64,000 bases of DNA from Beroe forskalii. Taxonomy: Eukaryota; Ctenophora; Nuda; Beroida; Beroidae. Positions 48,340-59,224 of this stretch are shown here, in pieces (within the stretch, counting starts at the first letter, position 1; each line of letters starts with the position of its first letter). Location: positions 1,271,483-1,335,482 of the forward strand of contig WFMF01000003.1 of assembly GCA_011033025.1 (NCBI GenBank), in the 5' to 3' direction. The position numbers were made by a program, and so were the translations under genes. The notes under the pieces were generated by a model. It was given only the letters and a program-made list of their open reading frames with translations. It was not told where the DNA came from and made no database searches.

Positions 48340-49548
48340 CGCGGGTTCCTCCGAGTACTCGGACCAGTCGTACGACTACCAGATAGAGCCTAGTCCTGAC
48401 ACCTCCCCCATGAGAGAGACCTCCACCTCCAGTCCTCCTCCTCCTCACGAACTGCACAGGGACTGTCTGCCGCAACCCCAACCACTCTCCTACACCGAGC
48501 TAAACCGACTACCAGGTACGTTACACTGAGCTAAACCGACTACCAGGTGATATTTTAAATTGGGATATATACACCGGAACTAAACTGAGGTATGTTTTTT
48601 GTGCTAAACCGATAAGTGTTTTAAAACAATATGAGCATTTCGAAACAGGAGAAAATGTTAAGAACTAGGAGCAACAAAAATTTTCAAAATTAAATGCATC
48701 CCCCCACACATTTCATATTTTAGTTTACAGTCACTTTCTTGCAGTGGTCCAGTTAAAGGGACAAGATCTCAATGTGAAGTGTTGCTGTGATAAGCCCTGG
48801 GAAAAAGATGAGGAGGTTGGTCTTCTAAGAAAACTTGTTATCCAATGTTGTACAATGACTATTCATCTAACCAATCTATTGAAATTTTGACGCCTAAAAT
48901 TCTGTCGTATTGATGTCAAAAATAATCAGAATCACGGAACTTTTATTTAAAATATATTTAAAACAATTTCCAACTGTGTGGGTATTTTGTTCTTCATTAT
49001 TTCTATGTTCTGTAGCCTTCCGGTGCACGGTAAAAATAAAGGTACATACAGTTTGTTTATACTTTACACTTTTAAAATTATATTTACTTGTCATCACTTG
49101 AATTCTAAGATACCAGTAACTTTCTCCGGTTAATAAGAAGCATACGGTGCCGTTAATTACATGTAATTTGAGCGAAGTTTCTTAGAAACGTGTACTGGAC
49201 TTGTACTAAACAAGAAACTTCTTAAAAAATTCAAAATTTTAAAGCTGAAATACTCCGAAGTAGTCGACGGTTTTTCAATTTTAGGGCTTTTCACTCCCAC
49301 TTTTTCAGGCAACACCACCTCTCAGCACTACTTTTAATCTTTTATTAAAGCTTCACCTGACTTGAAAATTCTATGATTTTCACTCCCAACTTTTTCAGGC
49401 GACGCTACTCCTCTGCGGACACCACCTTCACTCGACCTGCGCCTGCAAGCTGATGGAAACGGGCGTTTGCCCGATCTGTAAATCGCCGGATGTCATCGAG
49501 GATAAACTCAGAGAGATACGAATAGACTTGACAGAGTTTAACTTTTGA
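48340..49548 (+). CDS. RING-H2 protein, three C-terminal exons
   Basis: Three exons join in phase: 48340-48515, 48745-48815 and 49399-49548 (stop TGA). The first encodes a disordered Ser/Pro/Tyr-rich stretch (EYSDQSYDYQIEPSPDTSP, then SSPPPP). The second and third form a C-terminal zinc domain: VKCCCDKPWEKDEE, then LCGHHLHSTCACKL and CPICK. The spacing C-x-H-x2-H-x2-C followed by C-x2-C is that of RING-H2 E3 ubiquitin ligases. The first ligand pair is odd: three adjacent cysteines instead of C-x2-C. The tail ends EIRIDLTEFNF. Function as an E3 ligase is inferred from the domain; the substrate and the 5' exons are unknown. It converges on TOPBP1. Confidence 0.77.
48491..48552 (+). repeat. 31-bp tandem copy of an exon end and its 5' splice site
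   Basis: Units 48491-48521 and 48522-48552 both read TACAC, GAGCTAAACCGACTACCAG, GT. The first is the coding exon end with donor GTACGT, the second an intronic copy with GTGATA. A third, weaker copy follows near 48570. Confidence 0.9.
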
Positions 49549-51030
49549 GGAGAGAGCGAGAGTGTGTGTCATTCTGTACGTTTGTTTGTTTACGTCATAT
49601 ATAAGTCTGTGAGGGAGTCTAGAGCACATAATATGGAGGATTGTTCGAATATGTGACAAGTTTTAGTACACAGCTACATAAATACATATATGAATGGTGA
49701 TGCAAATAGTTATGCCCATTCAGTGATATGCTGGGTAGTATTTCTGTGACATTTTTAGGAGCTAGCAGATCAGTGCTTTTATAATCATATAGATGCTACG
49801 GCTCAAGACAGAGGGCTGTAGGGTTTCGAACGCTGAAATGAGTACTGAAGTTGGTGTTCTTTATTTCTTAGCCGATAATTTTGTGAATAGAATACCGAAT
49901 GATTTTGATTGACGGAATATCAGTTTACCCATATCGCGCTATCGTTTGGTCAATAATCGCAGACTGTTCTTTGGTTAAGTTAAAAGCAGCGCCTATGATA
50001 ATGAATGTAATCTGTTACTTAAGAAATGTTGAACGTTAGGGAAAGTCATTGTGAAGAAAAGCCAAGTTATGCTATGATGTTGGAGTAACTTGGAATGAAT
50101 ATTTGTCTTTATATATTGATTAATAATATTATTTATTCTTTTATGACTTTATGACCCGTGAATGAAAATTCCGAATTTGATTATTTTATCTGAACTATTG
50201 TATTTCATAAAAAGGTTAAAAGTCCAATATACACGAAAATGAAACCAAAAAACGTTTGAGCGATAAAGTAGTAAAAGACTAGTTATGCAACGATTCTCTT
50301 AACTTTTTTGTGTAGTTTATTACATGAATATTTGACTGAAAAAAGCTAATATTTCTGCAACGGAATGGCCAAAATACGACATTTTGCCTTTGTTATATAT
50401 TTATTTCCGCGATAAATTATTTTTTACTGTTTTAAACCGTAGTTTTCCTTGTGCATGAAACCTTACTTCCAAGAAATGCAGAATTCTATGACCTATGCAA
50501 CACTCGGGAATTCATACAAATGCATTTTCTAAGAAACTCATTATTCTTCAGAGTTTACAATGGTATTTGTAGGTTGTACATTTGGTTTCCCTTTGTTAAA
50601 GCAATCGGCACGTTTGTGACGAGAAATTCGCCGGCGCGAAAACCAAATGACATTTTATTGATATAGTCCGCGCAAATATGAAATTAGGGAAAATTGCGCG
50701 CACTAAAGATAAAAGTGTTCTCGCGTGCGCGCGCGGCGTGGGAAATTGAACCAAATTTAGCCATGACTTGAAGTAGAGACCTTTGAAATTGTGATTTTAA
50801 CGAAGTGAATCAACCAATTAGGTTTAATACATAAATCTGAAGAATGATCATATTTATACCAAATAAGTCTGTCGTCTCGCAATATAAAGATTTGATTTAT
50901 TTCGCGGATAATTTCGCATGTAACTTGACAATAAACTTCAGATGCATCTGTCCTGAATTTTGAACTTTCAACTATAGTTTCAACAGTTTATAACTTCTCT
51001 TGAATAACCATGAAACACTACATTAACACC
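49549..51030. other. Spacer between convergent RING-H2 and TOPBP1 genes
   Basis: This is expected to hold both 3' UTRs. It contains a short GC-rich run of GCGCGC near 50690-50740. No supported gene is visible. Confidence 0.5.
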
Positions 51031-54000
51031 CTACGTTTTATGCCGTTTCGAAGGAGTAGAAGTAAGCGACGTATCGGGGACTGATCGCTTGGTATTATTA
51101 AGCGAAGTCACGTGACTTCTCTTTGCCATGATATCTCGTGCTACAGGCAAGATCTGATCGTCTCTGACAGAGGGACTGTCACCGTGGATTAGGTATTCGG
51201 GAACGTACTCCAGTTTTAGGCAGTGTACGCCGGCTTCAATGAGAGCACCCAGGGGCACATCTGAGGGGTTATTGGTACGATATTTATACTTGTTCTAGAC
51301 AGGGGCTCCAAGGAGCAATTGCTCGAACGATAGCTCGGGTAGGCGTTTTAGAAAAGATGACCCTCTACGCTTGGTGCATGCATGAGCTGGTGTAAACAGG
51401 GGCGGATCTGCAAGAGATTCAGACAGACACCCCGGCGCAGGATCTCCCGCTTCAGGTGTTCCCAACCGCCAGGGCTACATAGGTAAAGTATTACGATTTG
51501 TAAGATATAAACGATTTTCACTCATCAGGTTTGGGGGTCATGGTGGTTTCCACCAAAGCATGAGTGAGTCCAGTGAGGACCTTGTAGGGAGGAGTATCCT
51601 GAGATACCTTACCACCACCACACTCAATAACTCCTGGGGTGGAAGGCGGGGTGAGTTCAGGTGGAAAAAGGGCTGACAACGATAATCACAAGATATTCTG
51701 ATTACAAAAGCTTCTGATTACAACTCTCGTATCTCTTGAGGCGAAATTATCGGAGAACTTGGGGAAAGGGGTCAAAGGGAAGGGAAGAATTCTGGAATGA
51801 AGATTTAAAGAGAGCAATACATAATATGTTCAATACCTTTGATGCCTTTTGTTTTGTGGCTGGTGATACACAACATCACATTCCACCCAGTGAAGGCTTT
51901 CTGACCGAACCACCTACACGAAGCAGAGGCTAGACTATGGCTGATTCCTGAGAATGAAAACATTATAGTTTGAAAAACTTCAGAACAGTGTTTCTAACAT
52001 CAGATCAACAAAAATCTCAATGAACTACTCCTCTTTTAAAACAACTGTGAAAGTTCCACTCAACCCACCCTTGAGGTTTGCAGTGAAGTGGTTCCAGGTG
52101 AACTGCCCCTCCTCGACCCAGTCTCCCCGCTGTCTGCAGGCAGTAAGGAATGTGGGGTGGAGTACCCACTTACCAGACCCCACTGCAGAGATGTACTTCT
52201 CATTCCGGTTAGGCTTAGTTGCCTGCGGGGGAATAGGTTAGGGTTGCTGGTAGAGGAAATGAGTAAGGAATGCTGGTGGAATAAGTAAGTTTTGTTTGGC
52301 CAGGAAATAAGTTTGGTTGGTCACTTTTTAACTCACCACGAGATGGGTACATCTGGTATCAAAACTGGCTGAAGAGAGAACAGTTCCGCCGAGAGATGAG
52401 ACTACCCCTCCAAACTCCTTCTTCTCAGCTTCGTTCATTCCTGAGCAAAGTTTTACTTACATTCGGCTATGATCTTTGTCGTAAGGAATTTAAGTAAACA
52501 CAAGTCTATGACTGTGAAACAATCGGCGATCATAAACTATATTTCAGTCTATTATAGATTTAAATTTGATTTAAAATTTCAGATCAAATCAAACTAATAC
52601 CACTATATTCGTACCCGTGAATAAGAAGAATCGCGGGGGTGGCGGGGGAGCTGGTTGCTCCTCGGCCTGCTCAATGTCCCCGTCTGATATGTCAATGTCG
52701 AGGGGATCAATGTCCTTCACAAGATCCTTTACTTCTGACTCAGAGAGCTTGTGTACCTCCTGATGAAGGTTTTTTAGTCAGAATAATCATGGAAAAAGAA
52801 GATTGAATTTTGATGAAAAAGGAATTCCGACCGGTAACCATAAACTGGTAAAGTAGGACTAAACATGAAATTTAACCTTTTTCACAGATTCCGTGTTTGG
52901 AGTAGAAGCTGATGCTGGAGCAAGTGAAGGATTGGGAATATTCGAATTATTGAGGGTGTCATCGGGAACACCATGTCTGTTGTCAACCGGCTTAGCTTTG
53001 GTGTCACTCTTGTTTTCAAGGGATCCTCTGGAGTCTAGAGGAGCTTTTGACAACCCTGCTGTACTAGGACCTTCCTCTCCAGCTAGAATAGCCTCCCTCT
53101 TCTCATCACCGTCCTCATAAGCAATGGTGGGATGGGGTTGTGTCATGAGATCCTCAACCGGGTAATCCATCCGCTCGATCTTACGGAATGTGGTGCGTTT
53201 AGCTTTACTCCGTGGAGTCCCTGGAGCTACAAATCCTGAAGATGTTTCATCTGACGAACTTATCCTTTCCAACATCTTTATTTCTTTTTGAAGATTAGCG
53301 TCTAGAGAGTGAGCGTTGTCAGCATCCACTGGAGGAGGTTGAGCAGGGAGGGGTTGAGTGTTGTCTATATCAACTGCAGGTACTTCCACATCTTCACTAA
53401 CTAGGGAGTGGAGGAGGGGATTAGTTGTTACGAGAAGGTTAAAAAGGGGATAGTCGTTAGATATAGAAGAGGATAAGAGTGCAATAAATAACAAACTGAA
53501 TGGGTAGAAAAGAAGTATCAAGAACACCGGATTAACTTAGGTGGATTCTAATAAGGAGAGGAAGCGAAGAAAAGAGGAATATAGAAATGGTGAAACACTG
53601 GATAACTGAAGAGCTTACATCCCCTTTCCTTCTACCTGATATGTTGAGGGAGCGCTTTGGATCGAACCCTGGTGGGAAATCTGACTCCGGCAGTCTCTCC
53701 TTCGCCTCGTCACACGCCCGCACCCAGAAACAGGAAACTGTCTTAACCCCTCGCTTCACAGCTTCCTCAATGTTAGGTTCCCGAACTTCTTTCAAACCTG
53801 AAAAGGAGTCAACTGTCAACTTATCAAGGTTGAAGTTCAAACGATTTAACTGATACGAGAGTGTCATCATCAAAAGCTTTCGAAAATCATGCAATTATCG
53901 TCGTCAAGATACCATTTCTGAAACGTTAAATTTTCCCACAATATTTCTCCAATACCATCTTTGTCGCTACTCACAGCAGATGACGTGTGTGCAGGCCCTG

Positions 54001-57000
54001 TCAATGCAGGTTCGCACGGCAGCCCCGTTTCTCCGGGCCGTGGCTTTGATTTCAGCCACCGGAATCTCAAGGTTCTTGTTCTGCTTCACTACCAGCGTCA
54101 CCTGTGGAGAGAAGCGGTGGGTTTTAAGTGATCATGAGGGTATATTAAGTGGGTGATTTTATTGGTCGGAGGAAATATTGCACGCAATTCGCAGGAAAAC
54201 TCGTGTAAAAGAACAGGGTAAGGATTGGAATCATTGATTAATACCGATCGAAAAAGCCAAGGAATTGTGTCATACAAGGAAAACATACCCCACTGAGTGT
54301 TCTTGAAGTCGGAGCAGCCTTCTTCAGCGCAGCTGTGATGTTCCTCTTGTAGATAGTCTCTAGACTGCTCACTGTGGTGTCAAGAGAGGGGGCAGGGGAC
54401 TCAAGAGCCGCCAAAACACCATCGACCTGGGGGAAACGACACATTTTGATGTTCTATTTTAATCTTTGAAACAGAAAAATACATTAATCTTAAATTTTTT
54501 AATTAGGAAAAAGTTTCGATAGTTGCTTCAATCAATTTAAGATGCTTCCAACTCCTAATATGGTTTTATTGGATCACCACGATATCACAAATCACTAAAC
54601 CCTCCAGATCCCACCTTGATCGCACTCTTTGGTTTAATCTTCATGGGTGTCACGAATCCCTCCTCATCATGTTTCAGAACAGACCCAGACCGGGTGATGG
54701 TTACAGCTGGGGTCTCCTCAGGAATCTGTTCAACTACTTTACTAACAGCTCCACTCAGCTTCTCTGATGCTCGGTCTTCTAACTGAGCTATATCACGCTT
54801 TCCTGAACGGAGGTTGATTGGGAGGCGGCAGGGGGTAATATTCAAGGCGGGAGTACTCGATCTTCATTTCATGTAAAGAAGATGTCATTATTTCCACCGA
54901 AATAAAACGCATTGATATAAGATTCTAAAATTGAGGACTCAATCATTTCTAAGATAAATACATTATCTTGTATTAAATAATGAGATTCGTGAATAGTGAG
55001 ATTCTTATTTCTACAAACCTGGCGTCTCCTATCGTAGAGGAAGGGCGTGGTGTCTGCCAAGTTCAGTGTTTCCAGACACTTATACAGCCAGGACACGTGC
55101 ACACAGGGTAGCTTCCACTTGAAGGCAGCCAGCACCTTCTTAGAGTCAGCTTCATACCGCTAAGAGGAAACAATCGGTTAACCAAACCGATATCAACCGG
55201 ATAACCAAACTGTCAATAACAACCGGTTAACCAAACCGTTATAGAAATACCGGCTAACCGGTAGTATTTACCCGACCGAAACCGGAATGTAAACCAACCG
55301 TTAACAAGTTAACCGAACATAAAAAAGACTGCGTTTCAACGGTTAAAATGTATTTACCTGGTATAGTAGATGAGTGCAGGGCCGACATTCAGGCATGTTT
55401 TTGCTGGTCGCACTGCTGCCTCTGATAGCCTTGTTTGTGAAGGTTCCTTGGTAGACCCCACCCAGGGTCTCCACCACTTTACAGATGTGAGCCAGCTCAA
55501 ACCCTGAGAACTGGGAAAGAGTTGAGTTTAATGATGGGAATGAAATTGGTTAAAATTACAAATAAGTTAGATGTCAAGACATCAGTTTCCAAACACAATT
55601 CAAAGATAGAAGGAATTCATTGCATTTGACATCCCTCACCTGAGTGTAGCAGATAACGCAGCCCTGCAGCACATTACACGATGGGGGTACCTCTCGGGAA
55701 GTGAAGAGGATGTTGTCTCCCACAGAGAGGATCTTTCCTCCCTGGATACACCTGATAACAGTCAAACTGGTGTCAAAGTTAACTGGTGTCAAAGTAAACT
55801 GCTGTCAAGTGAACTGGTGTCAAGTGAACTGGTGTCACGCGAACTAGTGTCAAGTGAACTAGAGTCAAGTTAACTGGTGTCAAGTGAACTGGTGTCAAGT
55901 CAAGGAGATCTCACCTCTGTAACCACATGTAGGTAACATGGGTAGTGTTAGAATGCTGGGTCTCTTCCTCTTTGAAGGGATCTCCCACCACAAAGTGAGC
56001 GTTATCAGCCCTGCAATTAGTGAATTGAGATGAAATTCCTGGTTTTAAACCAAATAAAATCAATGAACGAGTTGAATATTGGCAAAAGAAGCTGATCGAC
56101 AATTAATTTGCAAAATAAATCATAATCTTCCGAATCAATCTGAATTATTTTTCATACCTTAGGCATCCCCCATGAGCTATTATTTGTTGTTGAACATTTC
56201 TTGCCGTTTTGGTTGGAATCTTTGACGAGAGGAGAAAAGAAAATCCTTTGAACAGATCTGATTTTTGTAGCATCTGAAAGGAATATTGAAGGGAATGAAA
56301 ATTGGCATACCTGAGGTACATTGAGGAACTTAAGAAAGTTTAAATGATGTACCCTCACACACCAACAAATAAGATAAAATGTAATCATGATATAACGTAC
56401 CGTAGAATCGTGGGATTTAGTGCTGTTAACGACAGTAGTTGTTTCGGAGCTTATTGTTCTGGAAGTTGAAGGCTGACCACCACGCCCCGGGGTTGCTATA
56501 GTTGTATCATTGGTTGCCGTGGTGTTACCACCCGTTGCTATGGTAACATCATTCGTCACCGTGGTAAGGTCGTTGCTACAGGTGGTGTTGGTAAGCGTGG
56601 TATCTCCGGCTGTGGTGGTGTTGCTGCTGGTACTGATCCAGAATCGCATGGGATTTCTCCTGGGACTGAAATGGGGATTAGAAACACTCGGCTGCTGATG
56701 AGAAGATCCTCATTGGGGAAAATGGAACATCAGAATTATTATATCAGAATTATTATATTGTGTAGTTAAAGTTCAGAAGGAACGAAAACAGCGCAAAATG
56801 TCCTGCACTTTGACCACCCCCACCTGTTTTTCCGTTTTGACAGGTCTGAAGTTTGGTAGAGGATTGTTCTCCTGCGCCATTGCTTGGTGCCCGGAAGGCA
56901 TCAGACTGTAGGAGTCCTCTGACTGCTGAACTCCCCTCCTGCATCGACTTCACCAACCAGTCTACTGATACCACTGCCGCTTCAGGCTGCATCGCGTTCA

Positions 57001-57352
57001 GCATCTCAACCTGAGATGAGCTTGAATTTTCCACACTTTTAAGAAGGATAAAGCGGAATTGAGGCATGAAAAATCGATAAATCTGTGTCTATTTTTATTT
57101 CCACACAATTATAACCACAGACTCACATTATATCATTATTCATTTTGATCAACTATTTCAAACTTTTTGTGAATTTTCCCCGACTTTTCACTAAACCTCT
57201 TTGTAGGTTTTCGTCTTAGAAACGATGTGAGTAACTCTCTCGGACAGCACATCCAGCCGCATAGCTCCTCCCTGGTTGATTATCTTCTTTATCTTATCTA
57301 TTTCAGAGCTGGAGAAGCCAGAGAGGAAGATCCTGCACCCTTCCAAGTATCC
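51031..57352 (-). CDS. TOPBP1: TOPBP1, BRCT3 to C-terminus (5' exons absent)
   Basis: TOPBP1 is a BRCT scaffold of replication initiation and the ATR checkpoint. Exons in coding order: 57197-57352, 56824-57010, 56401-56659, 56158-56273, 55915-56010, 55640-55751, 55358-55510, 55019-55159, 54615-54855, 54289-54426, 53975-54101, 53636-53797, 52877-53400, 52615-52759, 52337-52440, 52069-52222, 51837-51947, 51522-51633, 51031-51260, about 1,090 residues. Order follows the human protein: BRCT3 (SSSEIDKIKKIINQGG), BRCT4-5, a linker with ALESPAPS, BRCT6 (NLEIPVAEIKATARRNG, then LPESDFPP), an acidic linker with APGTPRSKAKRTT, BRCT7-8 (RNEKYISAVGSGKWVL; HCLKLEYVPEYLIHG) and a basic tail TPSKRHKT. The expected N-terminal 350 residues (BRCT0-2) are not in the window. 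No Trp lies in the linker where the ATR-activating motif sits in vertebrates. Phases clash by one base at three junctions (56824/56659, 55019/54855, 51522/51260). Confidence 0.95.
51295..51473 (-). other. Possible alternative last exon in the final TOPBP1 intron
   Basis: An acceptor-like TTACCTATGTAG is followed by an open 59-codon frame with protein-like content (PEAGDPAP, FTPAHACTKRRGSSFLKRL) ending LLLGAPV and TAG. In the phase left by the preceding TOPBP1 exon a different frame is used, which stops at 51348. It is GC-richer than ordinary introns here. It is either an alternative terminus or chance. Confidence 0.25.
55165..55325. repeat. AACCGGTTAACC repeats in a TOPBP1 intron
   Basis: Several copies of ACCGGTTAACCAAACCG-like sequence with degenerate spacing. 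The core AACCGGTT is self-complementary. Similar ACCGGTTAA motifs occur near 63683-63715. Confidence 0.7.
55761..55905. repeat. AACTGGTGTCAAGTG minisatellite in a TOPBP1 intron
   Basis: About nine copies of a 15-16 bp unit AACTGGTGTCAAGTG with single-base variants. Same family as 24682-24784. Confidence 0.87.
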
Positions 57353-57394
57353 CTGACGAGACACGCGAGGTCACTCAGTGACCTCTGAGAGGTC

Positions 57395-58605
57395 CCTATC
57401 ACTAACAGGGGACCCTATCAAGTTAACATAGGACCCTATCACTAACAGGGGACCCTATCAAGTTAACAGAGGTCCCTATCACTAACAGGGGACCCTATCA
57501 AGTAAACAGAGGTCCCTATCACTAACAGGGGACCCTATCAAGTTAACAGAGGTCCCTATCACTAACAGGGGACCCTATCAAGTTAACAGAGGTCCCTATC
57601 ACTGACAGGGGACCCTATCAAGTTAACAGAGGTCCCTATCACTGACAGGGGACCCTATCAAGTTAACATAGGACCCTATCAAGTTAACATAGGACCCTAT
57701 CACTAACAGGGGACCCTATCAAATTAACAGAGGTCCCTATCACTAACAGGGGACCCTATCAAGTTAACAGAGGTCCCTATCACTAACAGGGGACCCTATC
57801 AAGTAAACAGAGGTCCCAATCACTAACAGGGGACCCTATCAAGTTAACAGAGGTCCCTATCACTAACAGGGGACCCTATCAAGTTAACAGAGGTCCCTAT
57901 CACTAAAAGGGGACCCTATCAAGTTAACAGAGGTCCCTATCACTAACAGGGGACCCTATCAAGTTAACAGAGGTCCCTATCACTAACAGGGGACCCTATC
58001 AAGTTAACATAGGACCCTATCACTAACAGGGGACCCTATCAAGTTAACAGAGGTCCCTATCACTAACAGGGGACCCTATCAAGTTAACAGAGGTCCCTAT
58101 CACTAACAGGGGACCCTATCAAGTTAACAGAGGTCCCTATCACTGACAGGGGACCCTATCAAGTTAACAGAGGTCCCTATCACTAACAGGGGACCCTATC
58201 AAGTTAAACAGAGGTCCCAATACTAACAGGGGAATTAACAGGGTCCCTATCAAGGGACCCTATCAAAGAGGTCCCTATCACTAACAGGGGACCCTATCAA
58301 GTTAAACAGAGGTCCCTATCACTAACAGGGGACCCTATCAAGTTAACAGAGGTCCCTATCACTAACAGGGGACCCTATCAAGTTAACAGAGGTCCCTATC
58401 ACTAACAGGGGACCCTATCAAGTTAAACAGAGGTCCCTATCACTAACAGGGGACCCTATCAAGTTAACAGAGGTCCCTATCACTAACAGGGGACCCTATC
58501 AAGTTAACAGAGGTCCCTATCACTAACAGGGGACCCTATCAAATTAACATAGGACCCTATTACTAACAGGGGACCCTATCAAGTTAACAGAGGTCCCTAT
58601 CACTA
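57395..58605. repeat. 40-bp minisatellite, about 30 copies
   Basis: The unit is AGGTCCCTATCACTAACAGG plus GGACCCTATCAAGTTAACAG. Most copies are near identical, with a few partial units and an irregular patch near 58207-58270. The half-units AGGTCCCTATC and GGACCCTATC show that it grew from an older 20-bp repeat. It directly abuts the first TOPBP1 exon seen. Confidence 0.97.
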
Positions 58606-59224
58606 AATAGGCTACAGTAAGATACCATAGCTATAGTCATATATGATACTGACACTCATTAGAGGGAGGGTTGATTGTATATTTAACTATGGTATTATAA
58701 TTGATGAACTCATCCAAAGCTATACAGCCTAAAAGTTGGAAGCAAAAATTATTTTGTCCAATTTTGTCCAAAGTTAACTTCATTTTTGAGAATTGACAAA
58801 AACCATTGGACAAATTGGACATAATTGGACAAAATTGGACTTGGCCCTGCCTCAAAATGTAGAAAAAATGTGTAATTTGAATACATTATATGAAAACATT
58901 GAATGAAACAGTTTCCAATTAATTAACATGTAATTAAGCACCAGACCTCTCAAAAGGGCCTAATTTCATGGTGCTTAATGACGTGTAGGCTTAATTTTTT
59001 GAGTGCTTAATTTCCTACAATAAGGTAGATGCGTCCCTTTTTTCTGGTGTCAAACCTTAGCTGAATCCTGAATTTGAACTTAATATTTTTCACTCATCAA
59101 TTCATATTTAGGTATGTGATAATATATTTTCTCTAAAATTGATAGTTAAGATTATCACTCGTCAATTTGAAATCAGGTATGTATGTCAGGCATTGGAAGT
59201 TAACCCGCTTTTAAATACTTTCAG
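58606..59224. other. Spacer between minisatellite and vasculin exons
   Basis: AT-rich, with several AATTGGACA units near 58755-58840 and the one-ended mariner-like copy. I find neither the missing TOPBP1 5' exons nor the missing vasculin 5' exons here. Confidence 0.5.
58927..59027. mobile_element. One-ended copy of the mariner-like MITE
   Basis: About 100 bp match the right end of the element at 27673-28357, including CTTAATTTCCTACAATAAGG followed by TA. The left end is missing. Confidence 0.82.

Noticed and set aside
48281-48481. 66-codon - strand frame rich in Gly/Arg
   Set aside because: Antisense shadow of the real RING-H2 gene exon on the + strand.
50451-50666. 71-codon + strand frame after the RING gene
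   Set aside because: No splice or homology support; AT-rich chance frame.
57395-58605. Regular repeats that might be taken for a CRISPR array
   Set aside because: Units are contiguous with no unique spacers and lie in animal DNA; it is a minisatellite.
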